NCBI GenBank assembly: GCA_021234155.1
Contig: JAJEKV010000005.1
Span: 26,444,620-26,508,619 of the forward strand
Reading direction: 5' to 3'
Length of the DNA stretch: 64,000 bases
Source of the DNA: Isoetes taiwanensis
Taxonomy: Eukaryota; Streptophyta; Lycopodiopsida; Isoetales; Isoetaceae
The notes beneath the pieces were generated by a model. The model saw only the letters and a program-made list of their open reading frames with translations, searched no databases and had not been told where the DNA came from. This document shows positions 10,950 through 22,024 of this stretch, one piece after another. The first letter of the stretch is position 1. Each line of letters opens with the position of its first letter. Position numbers and translations under genes: made by a program.

Positions 10950-13501
10950 GCAACGGCGATGCGGCTCAACCCCAATTACGTGATCGCGTCAAAGGCGGAA
11001 ATTGACAAACTCCTTCTTTGCCGGGTTTTGATCTATGAGGTCAAACATTCGAATGGGTGAGCCCCATCGTCATTGCACTCAAACACAATGGTAAGATCCG
11101 CGTTTGCGTGGACTACCAAAACTCAATCGAGCCACGAGGCGTGATCATTTTCCACTTCCCTTCACGCAGACCAGGTTACGGAAGAGGTTCTTTGGACATG
11201 AGATGTACTCCTTCATGGATGGTTTTTTCGGCTACAATCAGATCTCAATCAAAGAATCGATCAACTCAAGACTACTTTCACCACCCCGGTAAGGGCACTT
11301 TTGCCTACAAGGTGGTTCCTTTTGGATTATCAAACTCTCCATCCACGTTTAGCGTATCATGCTCTCGGTTTTTCATGATTTTATGAAGGAAAATCCCTTT
11401 TTGCAATTTTTTCAAGATGACTTCTCTGCCTACAGTTCCATGGCTGACCATTTGGATAAATTGGAACTTGTCTTTCAGAAATGTGATGAGTCCGGCATTA
11501 GTCTCAATCCCGAGAAATGCACCTTTTGCGTCACTTCAGGTGTTCTGTTGGGACATGTGGTCAGCAAAGCAGGTATCACCACGGATCACCGCCAAAATCA
11601 GGTGTCTTTGAAGGCTCAAGCACCAGCCAATATCAAGGAAACACGCTCTTTCTTGGGTAAGGTCAATTATTACTCCACCTTCATTCCTGGACTCGCCGCC
11701 ATTGCAGATCCCATTCATAAACTCACGGGTGATGAATCCACCTGGGCTTGGAATTCCCAGGCGGATGCGGCTTTCCAACAGTTGAAGCTCTTGCTTACTC
11801 AGGCCCCGGTTCTTGTTCCTCCTCAATGGGACAAGCCCTTTCATGTTCATGTCGATGTCTCGGCCTTTGCTATTGGAGCTGTTCTTTCTCAAGAATATGA
11901 TGCGCTTGTGACAAACCAAAGCTGCTTCGCCCGGTAGGAAACTCAATTCTGCTGGCGCAACTACTCTCCACAGAGCGAGAAGCCTTGGGTTTAATTTTCT
12001 GTGTCCAACGCTTCCGTCACTATCTTTTGGGCAGTCAGATCAAATTCTTTGTTGACCACCAGGCACTTCTTTATTTGATCAACAAATCCACGCCCACGGG
12101 CCCGCATTGCTCGTTGGGTCCTCCTCCTGCAGGAATTTGCACCGTTTGAAATTGTTCACAAGGCCGGCAAATCTCATGTTGTCCCGGATTATCTTTCACG
12201 CATCCACACAGATGATCCCTCCACTGGAGTCTCAGACGCCTTTCCTGACGCTCAACTCTTTCTGGTCACGGCAACACCTCATTGGTTTCATGATTTTCGC
12301 CAAGATCTCCTCACACGCGCTCTTCCACCGAGGACGCGCCACGCTCTCTCCATAGCGACAATCCCGTCGACATCAATTTCTCCGCGAGGTCCGGTGACTA
12401 CACCATGGTTGCGGGCCATCTTTACAAAAGGGTAAGGATACCATCCTTCGACGCTATGTTCTCCCTCATGAGGTCCCGGATATTGTTCGCGAAGCCCATG
12501 AAGGGCTCCGGTGGTGGTCATTTTCATGGTGACACCACGCGCCGCGCCAAATCCTTCTTCTTTGGTTATTTTTGGCCCACGCTCTTCAAAGGCGCCACGC
12601 CCCACGCCCCGCCGCGTGTGATGCTTGCCGGCGTGTGGGGCGGCCCACGCCCGTGGCGCTCTTCCCTTGGCGCCGGGTTGCCGCGCCACTTCCTTTCAAA
12701 GAAATGGGGAATGGATTTTGTGGGACCCATCGACCCTCTGCCGGGCACACCGTGCAGCTACATTCTCGTTCTCACCGACTCACGCTACCAAATGGGCGGA
12801 AGCTTGCGCGCTTCCGGACAATCTTTAGCGGCAAAACACGGCCAAAGTCATCTATCAACAAATCATCACGCGATTCGGTCGCCCCTACCTGAGTCGGGTC
12901 GCTGATCGTGGTGTCCATTTTATCAATCATACCATCAAGGAGCCGACGGATTATCTCCCCGATACATCATCACAAGAGCACACCTTACTATCCTCAAGGG
13001 AATGGTTTGGCGTAAAGCACCAACAAAACTCGGTCACAATTCTCAAGAAAATTTGTGGCGCTTCTTCTCACCGGGACCGCAAACCAAGCTTCCTACTGTT
13101 CTTTGGGCTTACAATACTTGTTTCAAAATAGCTACTGGTCACACTCCTTTCAAATTGGTTTATGGTCAAGAAGCTCTCATGCCTTTTGAGTACATTCTCC
13201 CAACTCTCCGTTTTCAACTGGCTACTGCCCATAATCCGCTTCTGCACTCAAAGAAAGGGTTTATCAATTGGAACAGTTGGATGAACTTAGAAGGGATGCT
13301 TATATTCGTGTTCTTCATGGACAACGGTTGCAAAAATCTTTACATGACAAACGTTTGAAGACAAAAACATTCAAGGAAGGAGATTTGGTTCTTCTTTATG
13401 ATTCTCGGTACAAAAATTTTCCGGGTAAACTAAAGTTTCGATGGCTTGGCCCTTATCAAATTGCTCAAGTGGTTCAACCCGGCGTTTTCCAAATTGGCTG
13501 A
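10950..13501 (+). pseudogene. Gypsy pol: reverse transcriptase, RNase H, integrase remnants
   Basis: RT begins near 10980 (EIDKLLLCRVLIYEV), then WVSPIVIALKHNGKIRVCVDY at 11057 and FGLSNSPSTF at 11330. The catalytic box reads FFQDDFSAYS at 11408 instead of the usual Y.DD, and SFLGKVNYYSTFIP follows. RNase H covers about 11770-12150 (HVHVDVSAFAIGAVLSQ; REALGLIFCVQRFRHYL). Integrase pieces lie at 12410-13140 (GMDFVGPIDPLPGT, and VADRGVHFINH). The integrase C-terminal domain is at 13268-13501, with KEGDLVLLYDSRYKNFPGKL and FRWLGPYQI. Each block is in a different frame with many stops, so the polyprotein is dead. Domain order (RT-RH-IN) identifies Ty3/Gypsy. No chromodomain was seen after the integrase. 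Confidence 0.8.
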
Positions 13502-14566
13502 ATTAGATGGAACTCCATTACCTATACCGGTTAATGGTTTTAAGCCTCAAAACATTTCATACAACGAAAAGTACAAATCAACCAACGATCTTTGTTCGGG
13601 CGCTTAAACACAACGGATAGTGACTAAACCAAATGGCATATTATAGGTGGAATTTTTTTTACAAAAGGGGGCACACCCGGCTATTTCGCTATGGGCACTG
13701 CCCTATATACAAAAACGGGCTTAGAGCCCTATCTACTAAGTCCTAAGAAGAAAAACCCTCTACTCCGGGTTCGGAGCAGAGGTGATGCGCAGGATGTGGT
13801 AGAGGTTATGCTCCGTCCCAATGAAGGTGCGAGAATCACCTCCATCCCGTTGGTCTTGGATCGGGATGTTCACCATCCCGGCGCACCAGCCATCCATCGC
13901 CAAAGCCACGGTTGTGGCGGCGCCCGAGGTCCGAACAATCCATCTTTACGGGTAATCCACTCCGCACGGTTCGGCGGCATAGTGCGGTTATCATGCAAAC
14001 CAGCCCCCTTGAACATCTTGGCGCCATCGGATGCCTTCGCTTCACTCCCGGTTCGTCTTATATAGCCAACCGAGGAACTCCTTGTCGACGTGGACCAATC
14101 AGCAAATTCGCCAACGTGGTTGCAATGCAAGTTTGTTTCTAAAATGAGAATCTTTTCTCCGCCCAACATATCTAGCCATGGTACCTTCGACACATTCGTT
14201 TTGATGATATCCCACTTCAAGTTGCCAGCATTAAATGCCATTCCTTCTTTTCATACCCGTCGAACATTAATGTGTGTCCTTTGGCCACCTGTCACATCCG
14301 CTCATTCTCTCACGCCTCATCTCCACCGTTCATTGCTTCTCCCTTTATTGTTCGGGGACTTAGCCAAATTTTTGCCTCTCAATCCCCTCCTTGGCATCTT
14401 TTTAGACACAGCACAATCAGCGGTTCTGGTTTAAGCCCTCATCATACCCCTTCGCCTCCATTTGCGCGCCCTAAACCTTTTAGCCTCTCTGCGCCTTAGG
14501 TCCTTAGTCCTCCGTTCTCTCGCTCTCCGCCTTTGCATCACCATTCTTTTCTTCAAGCTCTTTGCC
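13502..14566 (+). other. Non-coding internal spacer of the Gypsy element
   Basis: This stretch between pol and the extra ORF has no supportable gene. It contains a T-run (13651-13659), GC-rich text with many lesions, and a pyrimidine-rich segment (14280-14560) just before the extra ORF's ATG, which could serve as a leader or splice acceptor region for a subgenomic RNA. Some plant Ty3 elements express a 3' ORF from a spliced RNA; that is inference here. Confidence 0.4.
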
Positions 14567-17242
14567 ATGGCTGCCCCAAAATTTCCTACACTTCAAACTC
14601 TTGCTCGAGGGGAACCGCTCTTTTCGAGTCAGTATCTTTCTTGACGCCCACTTTCCGTGAAGCCCTTGTTGGCCCGAATCGTGAAGTCGCAGAGCGCTAG
14701 AAGCTTTTACTGAATTTTCACAAATGGAACTTAGGCTCCAAATCCAGACTAGTTGAAGCAGTTCATCGCTCACATCGTCAACAGCCCGAATGGATACACT
14801 ACAGTGGTCGATGGCACCACCATTTCACTGACCCAGCACCTAATTTCTGAGGTATTCCATATCCCTTTGCAAACCCCTTGTTTATCTTGGTCTGCCATAC
14901 AGGATCTAGATGTCACTGAGTTTGGTGCTCCTGCTTATCATGCCAATGTGCATCGCCTGACAAATATTGACAAGCCCCATGAAACCTTTGTTAAGTTTCT
15001 GTGGCGCAAGTTCCTTGGGTATTCTATCAAGAACACTCATATCAATAAGCCTTTCTATAATATAGTGGTCACTGCTACTCGCTCCAACCACCACATTGAT
15101 TGGCCCCAATTATTGTTCTACCGTCTTCTCCAAGAAGTTGACCGTCTTCGGGCTACCACTTCTATCTCTGAAGTTTCAGTGGGAGGCCATCTTCAAGCCA
15201 TCATTCGTCATTACTTTCCTCCCTCACCTCCTCATTCTCATGCTTCCACTCAACAGTCATTTCATTCCCTTCCTCAAAATCAACCAGTTGGCACTTCACG
15301 CCCTTCTTCTTCTGGTCATGTCCAGCATAACACCACGCATGTCACTGTCTCCTCTTCCTCTACAGAAACGAGGCCCTCCAGTTCTCATCATGTCTCCCAA
15401 ACATCACAAACACGGCAACAGCAGGCCCCTCTGCCTCCGCACCCTCGCCAGCTTTTGTATCAATATCAGCAGGATGCTCAAGCTGCTGCTCTCAAGTTAC
15501 AAGAATCCCAAGAAGCTCTCATGCATGGGGTTCAAACGACCCTGAAGGCCTCCGACGCAGTTCACCGTGACCTTCAAGCTGCTACCACGCAAGTGCATAC
15601 TCTGGAGACCCAGCTTCAAGACAAGCACGAAGTCTTTTTACAGGCCCGTGAAGATCTCAAGGCTGCCCAAAATCAGATTACTCAGCTTGCCGATCAGCAG
15701 GCACAATTGCAGACCACCATTCAAGAATTATTGGAGCAGGTCAAGGCACGAGAGACTCTTTTGGTTGCCAAAGATAAAGATATTGCCAAACTCAACACGC
15801 TGTATACAGAACTCTCTCGGAATTACAACACTCAAGCACAAGACCTTACAGCGCGTGACGCTCAAATTGCCTCTTTGACATCTCAGCTCACATCTCTCCA
15901 AGATCAGCTTATGGAGGTTCAGAAACAGAAAATTCTTGATGACGCTGAGATTGCCGTGCTTCGACTCAATGCTCCTGGGCAATCCTCCTCACATGTCACG
16001 ACTTCTCAGAAACGGGTCCGTGACCAGTCACGCCTTCTGTTAGAAAAGGACAACCGGATCCGTGACCTCGAACAACAGCTACAGCAAGCTATTCAGTCTG
16101 CTGATGAGGCTCAGACCAAACTTGACGGCTATGTTACCATCGCTAGCAACCTGCCTGTTGACTTCCCTGTTCCTTCCAGTTATCTGGATTATGTGGTTGC
16201 CCGACGCCACCTCTTTCTTCTGAAATGGCATGGGGCTGATGGTCCTGTTGATGTTCCCCTACGCACTGCAGACTTTCTTCGGATCTGGCCAGACCTCTCT
16301 GTTGAAGCCAAAGATCTATTCTGCGCCCTTTTAGTCTTTGATCTCATTCACTGTGACGATCCGGATATGATCACCATCAGAGTTGTTCAGCCAATGGCGT
16401 ACATTTTTCATGATTTCTATCTGGCTGATACACAGGACAAATTCCGAGATGGGCCACATCAGAACTTTCAGGGTGATCCCACACTTCAATGGTTGCTTTT
16501 GGATAACAACCCCTATCTGTCTGATCATGATCAGACACATGCTCTTCATCAAGAATACATGCCTGAGCTTGCTAATCATTTGCCTCTCTGGCAAGCTGAA
16601 GCGCTGCAACAGATAAGGAAGTATCTGGGACATCCCGAGGATCTTCCCTTTGCCCAAGTTTATATGCAGCACCTGGCAGGGTACAATCAACTACGTGCTC
16701 TCCTGGATAGCAAGACAGTCCCCACGGGTTGGGATAGCCCTCCTGTAAATTCTCAGCTCCCTACTTCTGTTTGGGACCATTGGTGCAAAGCTCTCGATCC
16801 GGCTCTTGTCCGAGAATTCAGGGAGCAGGCTCAGCAGTCCACGCCCACGGGCATGATCCCCTCTCCCTATGCTTCCCTGGGTGTTCCTCCACGCCCCAGA
16901 TTTTTGACCTCTGATTGGCGTCTCCCCTTTTGGACCAAGGTCATGGATGGTCATGCTGGATGGACTCCACCTCAGATCTCGACGGATCTCCGGTGGGATC
17001 CCCGTTTTGTTCGCCGCTCCAATTGGGAGGATGGTGCCACCCTTGATAACACTACCAATTGGATCTATATTTCCAATGGCGTGGTTGGCAATGCCTGCGA
17101 TGCTCGCATGGTCTTGACACCTTCTTGCGAATCAGCCCACCTCACCCGATCCTTTCATGACGTCAAGCGGTTTTACGTGGCCGTTATCAAATGCATCCCG
17201 GTCAGCTCTTTAAATCGGCGGCGTCCCCATCTTTCATTGTAA
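14567..17242 (+). pseudogene. Extra 3' ORF of the Gypsy element, coiled-coil protein, 5' end damaged
   Basis: The likely start is ATG 14567 (MAAPKFPTLQTLARGEPLF). Two frame changes and a stop follow before a long frame opens at 14753 and stays open for about 829 codons to 17242. The first in-frame Met in that long frame is about 260 codons in, so the true N-terminus is the damaged one. Residues 15-160 of the open part (DGTTISLTQHLISEVFHIP; FLWRKFLGYSI) resemble the plant 'putative transposon protein' type found in Gypsy accessory ORFs. Residues about 170-230 are Ser/Pro/Gln-rich. Residues about 240-460 are a long coiled coil with heptads (TLETQLQDKHEVFLQAREDL), and the C-terminal 370 residues form an unrecognised globular region. 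It sits between pol and the 3' LTR, as extra ORFs do in Tat/Athila-type elements. Its openness contrasts with the ruined pol. Confidence 0.6.
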
Positions 17243-17529
17243 TCCGAATGCCGGCGTCGGTGCCTTGGTCTCGGTCCCCTGCCTACTCATGGAGTGCCGG
17301 TTTGTTTCTTCTTCAAAGCCCATGCGCCCCTTGAAGACATGGTGCGCTCTCATTTTCTCATTGGCGCCGATCCACGCCCTTGGGCTCAACACTCCTCCGC
17401 TCTTCAAATACGCCCGGGGATCTCATTAGCACTTACCATAATGGTGCGATCCTCACTCCGTGAGGATCACTTTCAGGTGATGGCTTCCCTCCCTCGGAAA
17501 CACTTCCTCCTTTTCTTCACTCACGAGTG

Positions 17530-17544
17530 TCGTTTGGTGGGGAG
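17530..17544 (+). other. Purine-rich tract before the 3' LTR
   Basis: The bases GTTTGGTGGGGAG sit directly before the 3' LTR start TGTTAG. A purine-rich tract at this place primes plus-strand DNA synthesis in LTR elements. It is short and interrupted by two T bases, so this is a positional call. Confidence 0.5.
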
Positions 17545-18030
17545 TGTTAGTCATGTGCCTCCCGGTGCGGGACTATTCATGCATCTGACGGACCCGGGTC
17601 AAGCTCAAGGATCCACAGATAGGCACGGGTCCATCGGTCCAAAGCCCAAAAAAAGACCAAGCGGCCGACCACGCTTGATCAAAGCTGCGTCCGGAAGTCA
17701 ACAAGAGGCCCGCTTCGGACAAGTGATGGCACATCACACCGCCCGCGTCGGCAAAGCGTGATTCTAGGCACTTCAAGAGGCACCGCCAACATTCCTGCAA
17801 ATCACGCCTCCTTCCGAGTCGGCAATCGATCGATCGGTGTGTCTATATTGGGCCAAAGGCCATTGTACTATATATATGAGTAGAGCTAGCACATGAGTTT
17901 TAGATGAGTTTTGAGTCTTGTCTCTCTTGATCTTCTCTCTCGATTAGAGAGTTCATGTATGTTCATCATTGATATCAAGGAAGCTTATCATTTTCCTCTC
18001 ATTGTTCTCTTTTGTTCTGTTTTCTTCTTC
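17545..18030 (+). repeat. 3' LTR of the Gypsy element
   Basis: It matches 8365-8849 from TGTTAG to TTCTGTTTTCTTCTTC, with many single-base differences and small indels (for example around 17560-17600 and 17660-17720). The right edge could extend to a CA near 18045 (TTCTTGCA). LINE 1 ORF1 reading resumes just after it. Confidence 0.8.
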
Positions 18031-18054
18031 TTGTTCTTTTCTTGCAAATCCCGC

Positions 18055-18660
18055 GTGACATAGTCCCCCAGATTCTCCTGTTAGATCCACAGGTCCTCAC
18101 AGAGGGCTGTCTTGCAGGAGTTCCCGAACCCAGACCCCAAACACCATGGATAGATATTGATCATACCAGGCATGTTCAGACCATTGAGAATCTAGTTTCA
18201 TTTGCGGTATTGGGCTACTTCACGGGTTACATATTGGACACGAGGAGGTTTAGCTCTTGGCTTGCCAGACATTTGAGGCGGATTGGTTTGCCCAGATATC
18301 AGTCTCTGAAATTCCTACCAAATAATTTTTTCATAATCATGTTTGAGGCTGAGTCTTCTGTGCGGCAATTGATTAGTCGGGGGCTGGATACTTTGGGTGA
18401 ATCTTATGTGTTGTATCAGTATTATACTCCGACAATGTCCACCAGTTCTTTGACAAATTTAAAATCCTGTAGAGTTCCGCAGTTCGGTTATCTTCCTCCC
18501 CGATCGATGGTGCCCGATTTCTTGGTTTCTATGGCTAATGGCCCGGGTGTATATTTGGCTCATTCTATTGTGCGGATCCCCAAGATCGTGTTGCTCTGCC
18601 GCTGCGCCTGCACTCCACTTCTCTTCCAAAGGCGTAGTGGTCCCTAGCATTTTCTCTTCT
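18055..18660 (+). pseudogene. LINE 1, ORF1 DUF4283-like domain (3' piece)
   Basis: Directly after the 3' LTR a frame reads RDIVPQILLLDPQVLTEG and then a compact domain: VSFAVLGYFTGYILDTRRF, WLARHLRRIGLP, LPNNFFIIMFEAESS, TLGESYVLYQYYTP and FLVSMANGPGVYLAH. The order (GYF..., W...., LG..FF...F, G......Y.P, ...G..L..) is that of the nucleic-acid-binding domain DUF4283 found in plant L1-type ORF1 proteins. A Cys-containing tail follows (LLCRCACTPL). It continues the ORF1 piece at 7807-8364, so the LTR element split one ORF1. Confidence 0.65.
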
Positions 18661-19269
18661 GATTGAAGCTTTTGAATGGCTCTGAGATCCGGCAGATGTT
18701 TCCATCTATTGTGCTACCAGCTGACCCTGTTGATGATCCTGCTGGTGCTTGTGATGTGGTAGGGGTTGCGGGTGCTTATGCAGGTGCCCCGGATTCCTCT
18801 GTTCCACAGGCAACAAGGCAGGACTCGTGGTCTGCGGAGTGGAGTTGGACGAGGTGGTGCAGCTTGGGGGGGTGGTGTGGATGAGGCCGGGCAGGCGCTT
18901 GCCGGGTCACCCATTGGATGGCGGGCTAGGGGCGTGGTGGCTCAGGGGAGGGCTCAGATGATTTGGTTATGGCTAGGTCTGAGGACTGGGCTGTGGGAGG
19001 GGCTGGTGATCCTGTTGGGGATGTCCCGGTAGCGGTATGTGCAGAGCATGAGGTGGCTGGAGCAGCCCAGTTGGAGGTAGAGACTAGTGTGGCCCATGAC
19101 TCTATGGAGGTGCCTGGGGACTTCCAACATGTGTTGGAAGTGGAATGTCATGTAGAGCGGCTGTGGGTCACATTGCTGTGATTAATCCTCTGGCTCTAGA
19201 TGATGACTCTGTGGAGTGGGCTGATGGCCTGGTGGGTAGGCATGTGGGGCTGGACACTTCTCCTCCGAG

Positions 19270-21090
19270 ATGAATAGATCGATCCTTAGTTGGAATGTGC
19301 GGGGGGTGCGGTCCTCCAGTAGTAAGAGGGCCCGTATTTCTTTGGCACTTCGGCAGTTGCGTCCTGATATTGTTTGCATTCGGGAGCATAAGTGTCACAG
19401 GGGTGATATGTCCAGGCTCATGAATATGGTTGGTAGGCAGTTTGCCTCTATTGCTTCTTCTTCTGGGCGGACTAGTGGGGGTACTCTTATTGCTTGGAGG
19501 ATGGATGTGCAGGTCACGTACTCTGCAGCAGACAGGTTTGGTCAATATGGTAGAGCGAGTGGAGGATCGCTCTGGTTCTGGAACCCAGGTTGTGCATGGG
19601 TTTGAGAGGGACCAGTGGTCTCGTTTGTTGCAGGATTTGGCCTTGGTTGAGGTCCCTGGGGACTTGTCTTTCATCTATTGTAATAGGCAGATTGGTGCGG
19701 GCCGGGCGTATGCTAGGCATGACCGATGCTATGCTTTCCCATGCGCATTGGATGGTGTGCCCTCTTTGCGCCGGAGTAACATTCTGTCTACCTCCATTTC
19801 TGATCATTATCCTCAGGTTTTGTCCAGTCAGGGTGCGGTTGCCTCTCGGCCCTCTAGGACGGTGTTCCGTTTGAACACCTGGCTTTTGGCAGATGCGAAT
19901 TTCTCGGCCCAGTGCCAGGAGTTGTGGCTTGATACCTTTTCATCTCTGAAGGGTATGTCTGGTATGGTGACTGCGTTGGCCATGGTGAAGCGTTTTGCCA
20001 AGGTCTTTGGTAGGCAGCGTGTGCAGCAGGAGCGGCAGGAGTTGCATGGTCTCTATCAGGAGTTGAAGAAGATTCGGGCGCAACCTTCTGATGGCATTAG
20101 GGAGAATGCAGTGTTGCAGCGTATTGTTGCTCTGGAGCAGGTTAAAGTGCAGGAGGTGCGTGTGAAGGTGGCCCTTACCTGGTTGAAGGAGGGGGACACA
20201 AGTTCGTCGGTGTTCTTCAGAGTAGCTAGGCAGTGGCGATATGCAGCATCTATGGCGTCCCTTGCTTTGCCTGATGGCCGGACTTTGGAGGATCCCGCTG
20301 ATTTGCAGAGGTATGTGCATGCTCATTTCTCAGGGTTTTTCGCACAGCGCACTCTTCCCTATGAGCAGGAGATGCAGGAGCTTGTTTTGGGGGCTAAGCC
20401 ATCTATTCTGCCTCACCAGCGTGAGAGCTTGGAGCAGGAGCTCTCCAGAGAGGATTTAGCGGAGGCATGTATGTGTATGGCCAAGGATAAATGTCCTGGG
20501 CTGGATGGCATCCCTGTAGAGTTCTTTCAGACTTATTGGGAGTGGGCTGGTGAGTCTGTGTACCAGGTATATCTTGAGTTGCTGCAGTCTTCTCAAATGG
20601 ATAGGATCTTGAATACCGCATGCATTTTCCTAAGGTTAAGCAGCCTTCTACTATTAATGATTGGAGGCCTATCTCCTTGTTGTCCTCTGTGTATAAGATT
20701 ATTGCGAAAGCCCTGGCAGAGAAGTTGAAGCCAGTGTTGACTTCTTCCATTAGTAAGGTGCAGTCTGGGTTTGTCCTGGGAGGAACATTTTGATTAATGT
20801 TGCCGCAACTTATGAGGGCCTTTATTGAGCCAGGAGAATAGGTCAAGGCATTGCCTATCTTAAGCTTGACTTTGCCAAAGCTTACGATAGTGTTCGTTGG
20901 GAGTTCTTGTCTGCCATGATGTTAGCGTTGGGCTGTGGTCCACGCTTTACAGAGACAGTCATGAAGCTGCATAGGTCAGCACGGGCTACGGTGGTATGCC
21001 AGGGTGAACCCTCCGCCTTTTTCTCCTTAGGCAGAGGGGTGCGTCAGGGGTGCCCTTTGGCGCCGTTTTTGTTTACGATTGTCAATTTCC
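19270..21090 (+). pseudogene. LINE 1, ORF2: endonuclease and partial reverse transcriptase
   Basis: The apurinic-like endonuclease starts at ATG 19270 (MNRSILSWNVRGVRSS; PDIVCIREHKCH, with R where an E pairs with the metal in active enzymes, QE>RE). It changes frame near 19600 and continues SRLLQDLALVEVPGDLSFIY, GRAYARHDRCY and STSISDHYPQVL. A connector with LTWLKEGDTSSSVFFR follows, then RT begins with DKCPGLDGIPVEFFQTYW at 20485, INDWRPISLLSSVYKIIAKALAEK at 20655 in a new frame, and LDFAKAYDSVRWEFL at 20866. Next comes GRGVRQGCPLAPFLFTIV at 21030-21084. The text leaves LINE sequence there, before the Y.DD box, so the RT catalytic centre and 3' end are absent. At least three frame changes make it inactive. 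Confidence 0.85.
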
Positions 21091-21132
21091 TCAGGTGGGC
21101 TCGAGGTAACTTTGCTCAGACCATCTCCAGGG

Positions 21133-21155
21133 CAAAGTGGGCGGGCGCCCAATTT
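21133..21155. repeat. Lone unit-1 palindrome beyond LINE 1
   Basis: One clear copy of the unit-1 palindrome (left arm AAAGTGGGCG, core GG, right arm CGCCCAATTT) lies 45 bases after LINE 1 sequence ends. No other copy occurs between 7041 and here. It suggests unit 1 resumes here after being split by the LINE and the nested Gypsy element. Confidence 0.85.
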
Positions 21156-21319
21156 CCTCGGGATGACTCGAGGGAACTATCTTCAAACCATTCTATTCAT
21201 ATAGCAATGGAGTACATAGATGGAGTACATAGATAATAAAATAAACTAAACATCATGCCTCGACATAATTAGTTCAACACAAACAGAATAGATAATAGAT
21301 AATATTATACATGGATGTT

Positions 21320-21820
21320 TCAATCAATGCCCAGTTCTACCTGAATAAGATCCTTCAGATCGAACTCATCAATGTAACTTCGGCTATACAGATCCAGCCA
21401 GTCATCCAAATCTTGGACCGAATGAGTGCTGAGGATGAGCTTGGTTATCAAAGCTACATGCTGCCTTTTCTCCTTTTTATAAAGCTTCTTAAATAACGAT
21501 CTGAACGTGTTGTGCAGCCAAACATCCTCCATTTTCAGCAGCCTCTTCAGTGCCTCTGTCCTGTAAATAAGGCGTTTCAATGATATGAAGCAGGCCTCTA
21601 GCTCCACCCTATTGAGGTGATCCGGTTCGTTGCCTTCTTTTACCAACCCTTCCCCATGGAGGAGCTTTGTGAGTTGGTGACTGATTTCTTCTGTTCCATT
21701 CTGGTTGATCTCGTTTTGCACCTCAACCTGCAGCTGATTCGCATGAGCTAAGATTGGCTCACTAATATGAGACTGCATTTCGCTCATTGTGAATCCATAC
21801 CTGCGCCTCGTTTGCACCAT
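21320..21820 (-). CDS. Unrecognised 166-codon alpha-helical protein
   Basis: An uninterrupted frame starts at an ATG (MVQTRRRYGFTMSEMQSHI) and ends in IQVELGID. It is rich in charged and Leu residues with no signal peptide or membrane span; long helices are likely (LEACFISLKRLIYRTEALKR; LHNTFRSLFKKLYKKEKRQ; VQDLDDWLDLYSRSYIDEF). I recognise no family; the middle faintly recalls helical bundles of transcription-factor docking domains, but I would not call it. A donor-like GCAG|GTAAGT lies upstream on the same strand near 21974, so an earlier exon may exist. It lies just beyond the lone unit-1 palindrome, so it may be a passenger or the 3' part of unit 1, transcribed toward the LINE. Confidence 0.5.
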   Translation of the reverse strand: MVQTRRRYGFTMSEMQSHISEPILAHANQLQVEVQNEINQNGTEEISHQLTKLLHGEGLVKEGNEPDHLNRVELEACFISLKRLIYRTEALKRLLKMEDVWLHNTFRSLFKKLYKKEKRQHVALITKLILSTHSVQDLDDWLDLYSRSYIDEFDLKDLIQVELGID

Positions 21821-22024
21821 TCTTAGTGTCCCGATATGAATCTACACTGTGCAGATTTGTAAAAGCCGGCTTCAGTAGCAAGACCACCTATACTTCGAAG
21901 GCGCTTTTCCGGGACACAAACTTGGATGGCTCTTCCTTGGCTTAATAGACACAACGCCTGCCATCTCACTTACCTGCACGCTTCCCGAAATTTTGCATCA
22001 TTCTAATAAAAAAACCCCTATATT

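Larger units (their letters stand above)
8365..18030 (+). mobile_element. Ty3/Gypsy LTR retrotransposon with an extra 3' ORF, nested in LINE 1
   Basis: Two direct repeats of about 485 bases (8365-8849 and 17545-18030) start with TGTTAG and share long stretches including TCTATATTGGGCCAAAGGCC, a TATATATATGAGTAG box region and the last common word TTCTGTTTTCTTCTTC. Between them lie gag, pol in the order RT, RNase H, integrase, and then an extra ORF. That order is Ty3/Gypsy. The two LTRs differ at many sites and pol is full of stops and frameshifts, so the copy is old. It interrupts LINE 1 ORF1. I could not see a clear five-base target duplication: the left flank is CCATG and the right LTR edge is uncertain. 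Confidence 0.85.
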
